A stretch of DNA of 64,000 nt from Chloroflexota bacterium. GTDB lineage: Bacteria > Chloroflexota > Dehalococcoidia > JACPQD01. Of the stretch, positions 1 through 8,283 are shown piece after piece. Position 1 is the stretch's first letter. Every line of letters starts with the position of its first letter. The position numbers were made by a program, and so were the translations under genes. The notes beneath the pieces are model-generated. The model had not been told where the DNA came from. It searched no databases and was given only the letters and a program-made list of their open reading frames with translations. The DNA is taken from assembly GCA_016190665.1 (NCBI GenBank), contig JACPQD010000065.1, positions 1-64,000 on the forward strand, read 5' to 3'.

Positions 1-97
1 GCTTCTTTGCTGTCATTCCGAGCGGGTGGTCGAATGCCGCTTGCATATGCCGGACCTCTGCCCGCGAGGAATCCCACGCTGTTTCCAGACCACCTGC

Positions 98-118
98 GGC
101 AGGGGACAAGCCCCTGCC
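98..118. repeat. Short palindromic hairpin in the left intergenic region
   Basis: An 8-bp inverted repeat GGCAGGGG / CCCCTGCC surrounds a 5-base loop ACAAG. It lies in the gene-free stretch 1-249, where I see no convincing gene. It looks like a dispersed intergenic palindrome, similar in style to the paired hairpins near 41.75 kb. It could also end transcription of a gene to the left of the window, but there is no T-run. Confidence 0.45.
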
Positions 119-249
119 CTACGGTTATCTTAACGCCGATGCCCCTAACCCCTCCCCTAACCTCCGGTCCCCCCAATTGCCCCCCGGCGCATCTTGCACT
201 ATACTTCTAACTATAAGGACGATTCGCTGGTTCACTGGGAGGAGGGGAT

Positions 250-789
250 ATGTCTCGGCCAAGACGGGCTTCAGGTCTGTGGAAATGGCTTCCGGTCGTC
301 GCTGTCCTGGCGATATTCTTCATTGGATACCTGAGTCAGGGCCAGAGTGCTGGCGTCGCTCCGGCGCCCAAAGTTGTCCCTCCAGCGCCTAAAGTTGTCG
401 CGCCGGCGCCTGCTGCTCCTGCCGGACCGCCGCCGAGCGCCACCTTCGATGTGGACTCGGTTGATCTGGGCACGGTGCCGGTAGGGCAGGTTGTCAGCTA
501 CACTTTTCGCATCGGAAACGCTGGGCCTGGCCCTCTCGTAATACAGGGTGCGTGGTCAAAAGTCCTGGAGGGCTGCTGACCGACGCCCCCTCAGGTTGTG
601 GGTCCCACGACCTTGAAGACGGGAGAGGAAACGCGAGTTGTGTATTCAGCGAGCATGCACGAGGGTATGGAAGGGCCCCATCTCTTCGAGATAACCGTTA
701 AGACGAATGATCCCGCGAACGCGGAGAAGAAGCTCCTCGTGAGAGCGAACTGGGCGGCCCGGGATGCCAAGGTGAGGCCAACGAAGTAG
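250..789 (+). CDS. Membrane-anchored DUF1573-like selenoprotein (in-frame UGA at codon 110)
   Basis: The protein is 179 residues if UGA at 577-579 is read as selenocysteine. Start ATG 250 follows GGGAGGAGGGG. Residues about 10-29 form one membrane segment (LWKWLPVVAVLAIFFIGYL), followed by a Pro/Ala-rich linker and an extracytoplasmic Ig-like domain of DUF1573 type (FDVDSVDLGTVPVGQ, then TFRIGNAG.GPLVI). In DUF1573 proteins the next strand usually carries a CGCT-like motif; here it reads EGC-U-PTPP, so Cys and Sec are adjacent. The same frame continues after the UGA for 69 sense codons with the expected C-terminal half of the fold (VGPTTLKTGEETRVVYSA, then LFEITVKTNDPANAEKKLLVRANW) and ends at TAG. 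A hairpin at 593-613 fits a bacterial SECIS. Read as a stop, the domain would be cut in half, with no good start for the rest. The role is probably an extracytoplasmic thiol/selenol redox protein or metal/sulfur carrier; this is inference. Confidence 0.8.
593..613 (+). promoter_or_regulatory. Candidate bacterial SECIS hairpin for the DUF1573-like selenoprotein
   Basis: A continuous 9-bp stem (AGGTTGTGG pairing with CCCACGACCT-side bases 605-613, one G-U pair) closes a triloop GTC at 602-604. The loop begins 22 bases after the UGA at 577-579 and has G as its first base. This matches the known bacterial SECIS pattern (loop roughly 16-37 bases after UGA, G in the first two loop positions). No folding energy was computed. 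Confidence 0.65.
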
Positions 790-960
790 TTAATGGCAGC
801 GCATGGCGTCTCACGCCGTGGCTTTGAGCACTACGCTGGCACGTCGGCAAGTACTTTGTCCCTGACTCGGAAAGCATACCGCTCACTCAGCTAAGGCCAG
901 AACACCTTCAATAGCAGTGGTTTCACCTTTGGGCGAATCTATGTCACCCGGGAGCTGACA

Positions 961-1371
961 ATGGACATAGCGACTCTGGCAAAGGCGAGTCTGGCCGTTA
1001 ACGTCTTCATCATGGTGACTCTGTTTGTCGCCGCCTACCTGGCGAAGGTCAGGCGCAGCTATGGAGCACATTGCACCTTTATGCGCGTGGCTGTGCCTTT
1101 GCAACTACTGATCATAGCCAGCGTTATGTTGCCATCTCTCCTGGAGTATATCAGTCATAGAGGCGCGGAGGAACCGTTCGTCCTGGTGGAGATTCTGATC
1201 CACCACACCTTTGGGCTTCTCGCCGTACTCTTATGGGCGTACATCAACCTTGTCTTTGTGGGGGTGGTCAGGTCGCCGCTGCGCCTTGCCATTCTCATGC
1301 GTCTGGCTTTCGTGACGTGGACGCTGGCCTTCCTGATGGGCGTGCGTTTCTATGTGATAATATGGGTCTAG
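961..1371 (+). CDS. Small integral membrane protein, about four TM helices
   Basis: The 136-residue protein has hydrophobic segments at about residues 8-28, 44-62, 72-97 and 107-135, with little soluble sequence. Two His residues sit at the start of the third helix (LIHHTFGLLAVLLWAYINLV). The size, helix count and His placement recall DUF420-type membrane proteins linked to cytochrome oxidase assembly, but I cannot show that homology. ATG 961 follows CGGGAGCTGACA. It lies 171 bp after the DUF1573-like selenoprotein on the same strand; both would act at the membrane or outside it, so a shared redox role is possible but unproven. Confidence 0.6.
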   Translation: MDIATLAKASLAVNVFIMVTLFVAAYLAKVRRSYGAHCTFMRVAVPLQLLIIASVMLPSLLEYISHRGAEEPFVLVEILIHHTFGLLAVLLWAYINLVFVGVVRSPLRLAILMRLAFVTWTLAFLMGVRFYVIIWV

Positions 1372-1615
1372 AATTGTCGCTCCAGCTCGAGGCTGAGAGC
1401 CCGGGAATCCAGAGCCCCAGGCCTTTCCCTCAGCCCGCAGGCTAATTGGCCAGGTCTTTGACTCCCCGAACCGGGGTCCTCGCGCGGCAACGCAGGCGTA
1501 CGAAGCGTTGATGGCGAAAGGCAAATGCGTTACGCTCTAGTTGCCATCCTGTGGCCGGTTTGGTATCGCTCCTGAAGCAGACAGCTTGGCGCGGCCCACG
1601 ATAAGAGGATTTTGG

Positions 1616-3157
1616 GTGTTGTTTCCGCAGTTCTTGTTCCTTAGCCTGTCCTTTATCGTGACGCTGCTTTTCTTCCTGTATGGTTTCAACCACTACTATT
1701 TGCTTTTCGCCGCGCGCAGCTACAGAGTTCGCCCCTTGCCGGGCAGTAACGGTGAAAGGCCCCGCGTTTCGATCCACTTGCCGATTTACAATGAGAAGTA
1801 TGTGGTCCGCAGGCTCGTCGTTGCTTGCACCCGTTTGGCGGAGACGTATGGAATCGACAGGGTGAACATCCTCATTCTGGACGACTCGGATGATGACACG
1901 GCGTCAAAAGTTGATGAAGTTGCCCATGAGTACTTGAAGAAACACTTCAATATCGAGGTTGTGCGGCGTGCCAGCAGACAGGGGTTTAAGGCAGGCGCCT
2001 TGCAGGCGGCCCTCGAAAGGACGTCTGAGGAATTCATCGCCATCTTCGATGCGGATTTTATCCCGCCGCCGGATTTCCTCGTTCGATCCCTGCCCTATTT
2101 CGTGGAGAACGAACGCCTGGGCGTTTTGCAGGGCCGCTGGACCCACCTTAACCGGGACTATAACCTGCTGACCAGAGCGATCGCAATAGGGATCGACATT
2201 CACTTCATTATCGAGCAACCAGGACGATACGCCGCTGGACTTCTTCAGAACTTCAACGGGACTGGAGGTGTGCTGCGAAAGAGAGCCGTGCTGGAAGCCG
2301 GCGGATGGCAGCCCGATACTCTCGCCGAAGACCTGGATCTGAGCTACCGCTTGCAGCTTCAGGGGTACCGCGTCATATATCTTAAGGACCTCCTTTGCCC
2401 GGGTGAGATTCCGCCCACTATTTCCGGTTTCAAGAGCCAGCAGGGCCGTTGGGCTTGCGGGTCCCTGCGGACGGCAAGGAAGATTCTGCCCGCCATCCTG
2501 GCCAACAATGAGCTTAAGTTCAGACAGCGGCTGCAAGCGTTCATTCATCTGACGGGGTACATTATCCACCCTCTGATGACCTTGTCCTTCATATTGACCT
2601 GTATGGCCACATTCTTTGGCTGGAACGGCATTGGTGCGTTTCTGGCCTATAGTCAAGGCGATGGAATCCCCGACTTCGGAGGAACAGCGCTTTTCTGGAA
2701 CGACCTGCCCTGGATGCTGCTTGGCCTGATGATTCTCCTTTGCACGATGGCGCCCTGGGTAGCTTCGGTTTCAACTCTGAGGAGCCTGGGACTCTCTCTA
2801 GCTCGAAACATGAGCAGCCTTCTGCTCCTCTTCTTGCTGGGATTCGGCATCAGCCTGAACAGCACGTGGCAAGCCGGCAAAGCTATCTTGTCAAATCGGA
2901 GGTGGGAGTTTGTACGAACACCGAAATACGCTGAGCTGCACCGCAAGACAGGCTGGCGATCGAGGGAGTATCAGATAGCGCCCGGCACTATGTGGCTGGC
3001 GGAGTTGGCCTTCGGCTGCATGGGGCTCATGGCCATCGGCGTGGCCATCTGGCGTTCGAGCTTCTTTGTCTTATTGATCCTCATGCCCTTCACCACCGCC
3101 TACGTTTTTGTTTCGTTGCTCACCGTCGTGCAAAGCCGGGGAAAGAAAGGCATGTGA
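1616..3157 (+). CDS. Family 2 processive glycosyltransferase (cellulose synthase-like), membrane protein
   Basis: This is a membrane-embedded GT2 enzyme of the cellulose/glucan/hyaluronan synthase class: an N-terminal TM pair, a cytosolic GT-A domain, then three or more C-terminal TM segments. Visible motifs are HLPIYNE near the start of the GT domain, LDDSDDD, the metal-binding DAD in IFDADFIPP, TLAEDLDLSYR (catalytic ED) and QQGRW (the QxxRW acceptor-site motif). The open frame reaches back to 1541 right after a TAG, but the only upstream start is a TTG without a ribosome site; GTG 1616 follows AAGAGG at good spacing and begins just before the first TM helix, so I chose it. The likely donor is a UDP-hexose; the product polymer is unknown. 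The next gene starts 1 base after its stop, so the two are probably co-translated. Confidence 0.85.
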   Translation: MLFPQFLFLSLSFIVTLLFFLYGFNHYYLLFAARSYRVRPLPGSNGERPRVSIHLPIYNEKYVVRRLVVACTRLAETYGIDRVNILILDDSDDDTASKVDEVAHEYLKKHFNIEVVRRASRQGFKAGALQAALERTSEEFIAIFDADFIPPPDFLVRSLPYFVENERLGVLQGRWTHLNRDYNLLTRAIAIGIDIHFIIEQPGRYAAGLLQNFNGTGGVLRKRAVLEAGGWQPDTLAEDLDLSYRLQLQGYRVIYLKDLLCPGEIPPTISGFKSQQGRWACGSLRTARKILPAILANNELKFRQRLQAFIHLTGYIIHPLMTLSFILTCMATFFGWNGIGAFLAYSQGDGIPDFGGTALFWNDLPWMLLGLMILLCTMAPWVASVSTLRSLGLSLARNMSSLLLLFLLGFGISLNSTWQAGKAILSNRRWEFVRTPKYAELHRKTGWRSREYQIAPGTMWLAELAFGCMGLMAIGVAIWRSSFFVLLILMPFTTAYVFVSLLTVVQSRGKKGM

Positions 3158-3158
3158 T

Positions 3159-4448
3159 GTGCCTGTCGCAGTAGACTCCGCCTTGAGGCGAAGGCGATTC
3201 CTGACCCAGGACCGGTTTCTTTTGGGGATAAGCGTGCTGCTTCAACTGGTTCTGGCTCTGCTCTTCGGACACCTTTACGACATTCGTATCTTCATGGCGA
3301 CCGGTTATCTCGTCGGAACCGGTCAGAACCCCTATATTGCCCAGGACCTGAGCACGATTTTTCACCCTTCCTTTCAAGGCATGACCACTGTAGGATATCC
3401 GCCACCATGGTCACTGGTGCTCGGGCTTGTCTACCTTCTCACGTACAATAACATCCCGAATCTGCTCCTGTACAATATCGCGATCAAGATACCCATCATA
3501 GCAGCCAACATCTGCCTGGCATTTCTAGTCGCTCATGTGTTAAACAGGCTGGGGGCTGACGAGGGAATATCGCGACGCGCCTGGACATTCTTGCTTTTCA
3601 ACCCTTTCCTTCTCTATGCCTCCTCAGCCTGGGGCCAATTCGATTCCATCGTCGCTGTGCTTGGTCTCCTCGCGCTTGTTCTCCTGTGGGAAGAGAGACT
3701 GTCGGGCTCGGCGATTTTGCTTGCGCTCGCTATTTCGTTCAAGCCAACCGCCCTCGCCCTTATTCCCGTGGTACTGGTCTACCTGCGTGGGAGGCCCTTT
3801 CCGGTGGTGCTCCGCTTTTTTGCCCTATTCTGGGTCAGCGCTCTTCTGCTCTTCGTGGGCCCCTTCGTAATCCTTCGATGGGACCCCACACCGATACTTC
3901 AGCATTGGAACGCCCACTTTGTGGTGGGCGGCGGACTTTCGTTCATGACATTTGTGGAACTTCTCCGGAATAGCTATGAGCTGCCTGGCTTGTTGTGGCT
4001 CGTGGGATGGGTATGGGCGCCTGCCTTGGGCATCGCTGCCTATGCACTGAAACCCGGCGCAAGAGGGTTGTTGAACCTCCTGAAAAACAGCGCTGCCTTG
4101 ATCCTGGTGTTCTTCCTCTTCCGGACGTGGCTGTCCGAACCGAATGTTATCCTGGTACTGCCCCTTGTCCTGATCCTGACATCCCTGGGGGAATTGAATC
4201 CTCTTGCTCTTACCTTCATTTGGGTGTTGCCCCTGGTCTTCAGCGTTTTCAATACCTCTCTAGCCCAAGCCTTCTTTCCCAGTATGCCGGACGTGATGAA
4301 TCGTTTGCTGCAATTGTCCGATGCTTTCCGCACACCAGGGTTGGTCCTGCGTATCGTGGTCGTGATTCCCTGGCTGATTACAGGTTGGTGGATTGTGATG
4401 AGATGTCTTCGACAACGCCGGGTTCCAGAAGAAGGCGCGCAGCCCTGA
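3159..4448 (+). CDS. Polytopic glycosyltransferase, GT87/mannosyltransferase-like
   Basis: About 430 residues with roughly ten TM helices. The pattern resembles the polyprenyl-phosphate-sugar-using GT-C enzymes (GT87/DUF2029): a long first periplasmic loop with NPYIAQD and YPPPW, then FNPFLLYASSAWGQFDS, where the WGQFD motif is typical of this group, and ISFKPTALALIPVVL. GTG 3159 lies just behind the stop of the GT2 gene and after GGGGAAAGAAAGG; the longer frame from 3108 would overlap the GT2 gene. It probably adds sugar residues to a lipid-linked or surface glycan made by the upstream synthase. Family membership is from motif memory, and specificity is unknown. Confidence 0.75.
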   Translation: MPVAVDSALRRRRFLTQDRFLLGISVLLQLVLALLFGHLYDIRIFMATGYLVGTGQNPYIAQDLSTIFHPSFQGMTTVGYPPPWSLVLGLVYLLTYNNIPNLLLYNIAIKIPIIAANICLAFLVAHVLNRLGADEGISRRAWTFLLFNPFLLYASSAWGQFDSIVAVLGLLALVLLWEERLSGSAILLALAISFKPTALALIPVVLVYLRGRPFPVVLRFFALFWVSALLLFVGPFVILRWDPTPILQHWNAHFVVGGGLSFMTFVELLRNSYELPGLLWLVGWVWAPALGIAAYALKPGARGLLNLLKNSAALILVFFLFRTWLSEPNVILVLPLVLILTSLGELNPLALTFIWVLPLVFSVFNTSLAQAFFPSMPDVMNRLLQLSDAFRTPGLVLRIVVVIPWLITGWWIVMRCLRQRRVPEEGAQP

Positions 4449-4466
4449 TTGAAAGGGCATACTGCT

Positions 4467-5303
4467 GTGAAGATAGAAATACCAGTATTCCAGGGACTCG
4501 TGCTGGCTATCTCAGATAGGACGAAGGAGCGGAGCGATTACCCCACTTCGCGTCTGCAGAAAGGTCTCTTGATGGTCTCTGACGGTCAGGAGCTGGCGGA
4601 GGAAGCCGTGGGTTTTGGCGTCCCCCTTCTCAAGCTGGGGTTGGAGGCCGTCTTTCCGGGCAGCGTCGACCTGACTGCGGTTCGTAACGACCCAACTTGG
4701 AAGATAGTCGCCGTGTATAACTTGAATCTGGTGGAGAAGATCGCCAGGCCAGGCGCAGTGATTGTAGGGAACAGGTTGTTCTATACCGCGAGAGATTCTC
4801 TGGCTGCCCTCATGCGCCGGTTTCCGCCAGCGCGGGGATTTCTGACCGGTCTGTCGAACAGGTTGCGTGAAATGTTCGGTTGGGAGACGACCTACGAGGA
4901 TTCGGGATTCAGCGCCTGGGTGGGGATGACCTACACCTTTGATGTGCAAACGGGAGGACTTAAGGTCGAGGCCGATTTGACCGGTCTCCCCCGTGATCGT
5001 GTGAGTGAAGTTATCATAATGAATGAACAGGGGGCGCAGTTCTTTGACGAGTACTGGGATTCATCAGGAGCTTCCCTCTCGGGGGAAGAGATCGGATGCT
5101 GGGAAGAAGTGACTGCCGACGAGGCTTCCTTCGCAGATGCCGCACATCGAATTGCCTTCACCGTGCCCCGAGTGGCTGGCGCGAGGCTGTTTCGGGGCAG
5201 GGAATTAGTCGGTTCGCGGCTGGCCTGGTCGGGGTTCGGCTATTCGCTGCATCGCAAGACCAGGGGATTCAGCTTCACGGTGAGGATCGACAAGCTCCCA
5301 TGA
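4467..5303 (+). CDS. Unrecognised soluble protein in the glycan operon
   Basis: About 278 residues from GTG 4467 (AAAGG nine bases upstream); TTG 4449 would add six residues. I do not recognise the family. There is no signal peptide or TM helix. The N-terminal third is alpha/beta-like (VDLTAVRNDPTWKIVAVYNLNLVEKI); the C-terminal half is rich in beta-strand-like sequence with Trp and Tyr (AWVGMTYTFDVQTGGLKVEADLTG) and ends with a FTVRIDKLP strand. Its stop overlaps the start of the radical SAM gene by 4 bases (ATGA), so the two are translationally coupled and probably act together. Confidence 0.6.
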   Translation: MKIEIPVFQGLVLAISDRTKERSDYPTSRLQKGLLMVSDGQELAEEAVGFGVPLLKLGLEAVFPGSVDLTAVRNDPTWKIVAVYNLNLVEKIARPGAVIVGNRLFYTARDSLAALMRRFPPARGFLTGLSNRLREMFGWETTYEDSGFSAWVGMTYTFDVQTGGLKVEADLTGLPRDRVSEVIIMNEQGAQFFDEYWDSSGASLSGEEIGCWEEVTADEASFADAAHRIAFTVPRVAGARLFRGRELVGSRLAWSGFGYSLHRKTRGFSFTVRIDKLP

Positions 5304-6661
5304 CATCGGTGCTGCTCATCTACCCCTTCTTCAAGCCCCGTCATGACCGCTCGGTTTTCCGCTTTCCTCCCCTGGGGATAAGTTATGTTGCTGCCGGCCT
5401 GCGAGCGGCAGGGCATGAAGTGACATTGCTCGACTGCACATTTCTGGATAGAGACGACGCCGTGAGAAAAGCTTCGGCGGTGGGGGCGGAGGTGGTCGGC
5501 GTTTACTGCATGGTGACAATGCTCAACGACAGTCTATGGTTCGCGCGGCAATTACGCAAGCAGAGCCGCTTGCTGGTTGCCGGAGGGCCCCTGCCAACCT
5601 GTGACCCGCTGTCCTTCTTGGCCCAGTTCGATGTTGTCGTCCGCGGTGAGGCCGAACAGACAATGCAAGATCTGCTGCGCGCTTTTCAGGAAGGCGCCGA
5701 CCTGGAAGGCGTCGCCGGCATCGCGTACCGAAGAGGGACTGGTGGAAAACCCGAGGTCGCTTTCACCGTCGAGCGTTCCTTCGCGAAAGACCTGGACCTC
5801 ATTCCCTTCCCAGCGCGCGATTTGCTGCCCAATCAGGAGTATATTCAACAGACAGGGAAACGGTACGGTTATTCGATCACCACCGTGATGAGTTCCCGCG
5901 GCTGCCCTTACCGTTGCGAGTTTTGCAGCAATGTCGTCTTTGGCGGCTCTCACCGGGAGCGCTCGCCCGGGAATGTAGTTGATGAACTGGAAGAAGCCCT
6001 GGCGTTGGGTTATGAACGGATCTCCTTCGCCGACGATGTCTTCACCATGAATAGAGACAGGGTGCTGCGAATCTGCGAAGAAATCGGACGCCGTGGGCTC
6101 CGGTTCCGGTGGGAGTGCCTGGGCCGGGTGGACTCTTTGGATGCCCCTACTGCCATCAGGATGAAACAAGCGGGTTGCACCAGGATCTACTTTGGGATCG
6201 AGTCGGCAAATGAACAGGTCCTGAAACAGATGAACAAGAGGATAACGTCACAACAGGCGCGAGTGGCTGTGGAAATCGCTCACCAGGCGGGGCTCGAGGT
6301 GGGCGCCTTCTTCATCCTCTGTTATCCGGGGGACACCGATGACACGGTGCTGGAGACGCTGCGGTTCGCGACCTCTCTGCCGTTGGATTATGTTGGCCTC
6401 AGCATGCCCTATCCGCTTCCGGGAACGGCTCTCCTTGAGAGGGTGAAGGACCGTATGAACCGCGATTGGCGCCCGGACCGGAATCTGATCACAGATCAGG
6501 CGCTCATATTCGATGCCGATTTTTCCAGACCCAAAATCTGGTTCGGCATTCTCAAAGGCCATGCGCAATTCAGAATTCTAAAGAGACTGGGAAAGCTGGC
6601 GCCATTATTTCTGGCGCCCTTCGAAAAACTGACGGACGCCGTGTTCAGGATTATGAGGTAA
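5300..6661 (+). CDS. B12-binding-domain radical SAM enzyme
   Basis: 453 residues. The N-terminal about 150 residues form a B12-binding-like Rossmann domain (PFFKPRHDRSVFRFPPLGISYVAAG, then VAGGPLPTCDP). The radical SAM core starts at about residue 195 with SSRGCPYRCEFCSN, the CxxxCxxC motif for the [4Fe-4S] cluster, followed by ISFADDVFTMN and YFGIESANEQVLKQMNK, as in the BchE/HpnP-like class. The C-terminus is basic and hydrophobic and may touch the membrane. These enzymes carry out methylations, ring closures or C-C bond changes on lipids, tetrapyrroles or glycans. Its coupling to the preceding gene and two glycosyltransferases suggests modification of a lipid carrier or glycan. ATG 5300 overlaps the previous stop. 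Confidence 0.85.
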   Translation: MTSVLLIYPFFKPRHDRSVFRFPPLGISYVAAGLRAAGHEVTLLDCTFLDRDDAVRKASAVGAEVVGVYCMVTMLNDSLWFARQLRKQSRLLVAGGPLPTCDPLSFLAQFDVVVRGEAEQTMQDLLRAFQEGADLEGVAGIAYRRGTGGKPEVAFTVERSFAKDLDLIPFPARDLLPNQEYIQQTGKRYGYSITTVMSSRGCPYRCEFCSNVVFGGSHRERSPGNVVDELEEALALGYERISFADDVFTMNRDRVLRICEEIGRRGLRFRWECLGRVDSLDAPTAIRMKQAGCTRIYFGIESANEQVLKQMNKRITSQQARVAVEIAHQAGLEVGAFFILCYPGDTDDTVLETLRFATSLPLDYVGLSMPYPLPGTALLERVKDRMNRDWRPDRNLITDQALIFDADFSRPKIWFGILKGHAQFRILKRLGKLAPLFLAPFEKLTDAVFRIMR

Positions 6662-6811
6662 ATGTTGGCGAAACCGTCGCAGAGGAGGTAGGCAAAGGAA
6701 TCTCGTCTTCACGCTCGCTCACGCGGGAATAATCGAAGGCTATTAACCATGCGTTCTGCTGCGACTAACTACTCATAACCAAAGATTAATACAATATCGG
6801 GGGAGAGCCTC

Positions 6812-7714
6812 ATGAACTTGAACCAGCTTCTCTACTTCTTCGCTGTCGCGAGGACAGGCAACTTCAGCCGGGCGTCGGAGGAGCTCGGGGTCTCGCAACC
6901 CGCCGTGTACAAATCAGTCAAGAGCCTCGAGAACACCTGCGGCATCAAGCTGCTGGAGCGCCAGGGCAAGGGTATGGTCCTCACCAAGGCCGGCCGCTCC
7001 CTCTACGAATGCGCCGAAGAGATAGCTGCCCTGGAGAACGTCGCCGAGCGCGTAGTGGCTGCCGAGAAAGAGCCGATGGTGGGCCATATATCCATCGCCA
7101 CCGGCACCAACGTTGGCTGCTACCTGCTGCCCAACATCCTCAGCAAGTGGATGTCCGAGCACCCGCGCGTCACCCTCACCATCATCCACGGCGAGCACGA
7201 CCAGATGGAAAGCCTCCTCCTCCGCGAGCGCGTCGATTTCGTCCTGGGCTCCGGCGAGCGATGGGCACCCGGCCTGCAGAGCGAGCTCATCTTCTCGGAC
7301 GCCCTCGTCGTCGCGGCCGCCGCCGGCCACCCGCTCGAGAGCGCTGGCTTCATCCCGCTCAAGCAGCTCAACCGCGAGCTCTTCATCGTGCCTCTGAAGG
7401 GCAGCGCCAGCCGCGAAGAACTCAACCTCATCCAGTCGCAGTACGGCGTCCGGTTCCGCATCGCCATGGAAGTCAACCGCCACGACATGATCAAGCACCT
7501 CTGTGCCAAGGGGATTGGCATCGGCGTGCTGCCCCGCGCCATCATCACGGAGGAAGTGAAGAGGGGGGAGATGTGCATCCTCAACGTCGAGGGCTTTCCG
7601 CGGAGCCGGCGCTGCTTCCTCGTCCAGAGGAGAGGCAGCGTGCTGAGCGCCGAGATGCGGTCCCTCCTCGCCTCGGTCCAGATATGGGCGCGCGAGCAGG
7701 GCCGGGGGAAATAG
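6812..7714 (+). CDS. LysR-type transcriptional regulator, left border of the catabolic block
   Basis: 300 residues, normal for the family. The N-terminal winged helix-turn-helix is MNLNQLLYFFAVARTGNFSRASEELGVSQPAVYKSVKSLE; the type 2 periplasmic-binding effector domain follows from about residue 90 (GHISIATGTNVGCYLLPNIL). ATG 6812 follows GGGGGAGAGCC. The C-terminal motif NVEGFPRSRRCFLVQRR is almost repeated in the second LysR gene at 34.9 kb, so the two are paralogues. It faces a long series of minus-strand genes that starts 21 bp beyond its stop. It probably senses a small organic acid and controls those genes, possibly through the palindromes near 19.1 kb; this is inference. Confidence 0.88.
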   Translation: MNLNQLLYFFAVARTGNFSRASEELGVSQPAVYKSVKSLENTCGIKLLERQGKGMVLTKAGRSLYECAEEIAALENVAERVVAAEKEPMVGHISIATGTNVGCYLLPNILSKWMSEHPRVTLTIIHGEHDQMESLLLRERVDFVLGSGERWAPGLQSELIFSDALVVAAAAGHPLESAGFIPLKQLNRELFIVPLKGSASREELNLIQSQYGVRFRIAMEVNRHDMIKHLCAKGIGIGVLPRAIITEEVKRGEMCILNVEGFPRSRRCFLVQRRGSVLSAEMRSLLASVQIWAREQGRGK

Positions 7715-7734
7715 GCCTATTTCTTATCCCGGCG

Positions 7735-8274
7735 CTACCAGGACTTCTCTGCCGCGGCGTGCTCTCCGGCGATGCGTCCGAAAGCGATACATTCGGTGAT
7801 GTTCCCTCCTCCGCCGGGGTAGAGCATGCCATAGACCGAGCCAAGCTCGCCGCACCCATAGAGGCCGGGGATAGGTCTTCCATCCGCGTTGACTATCTGC
7901 CCTCTGCTATTGCGGCGCAGACCCCGCATCGTGGCCGGAGCGCCAGGCCAGACCTCAACAGCACAGTAGGGAGGATTCTCTAGAGGGATCAACTGACGCG
8001 TTCCTGCCGAACTCCGGGTCCCTGTCCTCTCAAGCAGTAACGGTTGAAGTTCCTGACAGTCCGTTCCAGGTTGTCGGCGGGTATCCGCATTTTCTCCGCC
8101 AGGCCGCGTATGCTGTTTGCGGTCTTGATCCAGCCTCGCTCGACCTCCGCGCTGTTGTCGGCGCTCCAGTGATAGAGCCGCACGGGGCCGTCTCATAGGC
8201 CGATCTGCCGAGGGGCCACACCACCTTGTATCTAGGTTCTGCCGTATCCCCTTGTCCCACAGCTTCGCAAGCAT
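7735..8274 (-). pseudogene. Decayed C-terminal piece of an FAD-dependent fumarate reductase-like oxidoreductase
   Basis: The last 85 or so residues (ENPPYCAVEVWPGAPATM, PIPGLYGCGELGSVYGML, FGRIAGEHAAAEKSW) match the end of the intact flavoprotein at 31916-33442 almost word for word. The next 60 residues upstream (YHWSADNSAEVERGWIKTANSI, NFNRYCLRGQ) match it too but lie in a different frame, with the shift at about 8000-8010. The N-terminal about 340 residues, including the FAD-binding GxGxxG, are absent. It is the relic of a second copy and probably makes no working enzyme. Assembly error could cause the frameshift but not the missing N-terminus. Confidence 0.85.
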
Positions 8275-8283
8275 CGGACTACG

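Noticed and set aside
1904-2656. A 250-codon minus-strand frame opposite the GT2 gene
   Set aside because: It mirrors the coding strand of a motif-complete glycosyltransferase and shows no features of its own.
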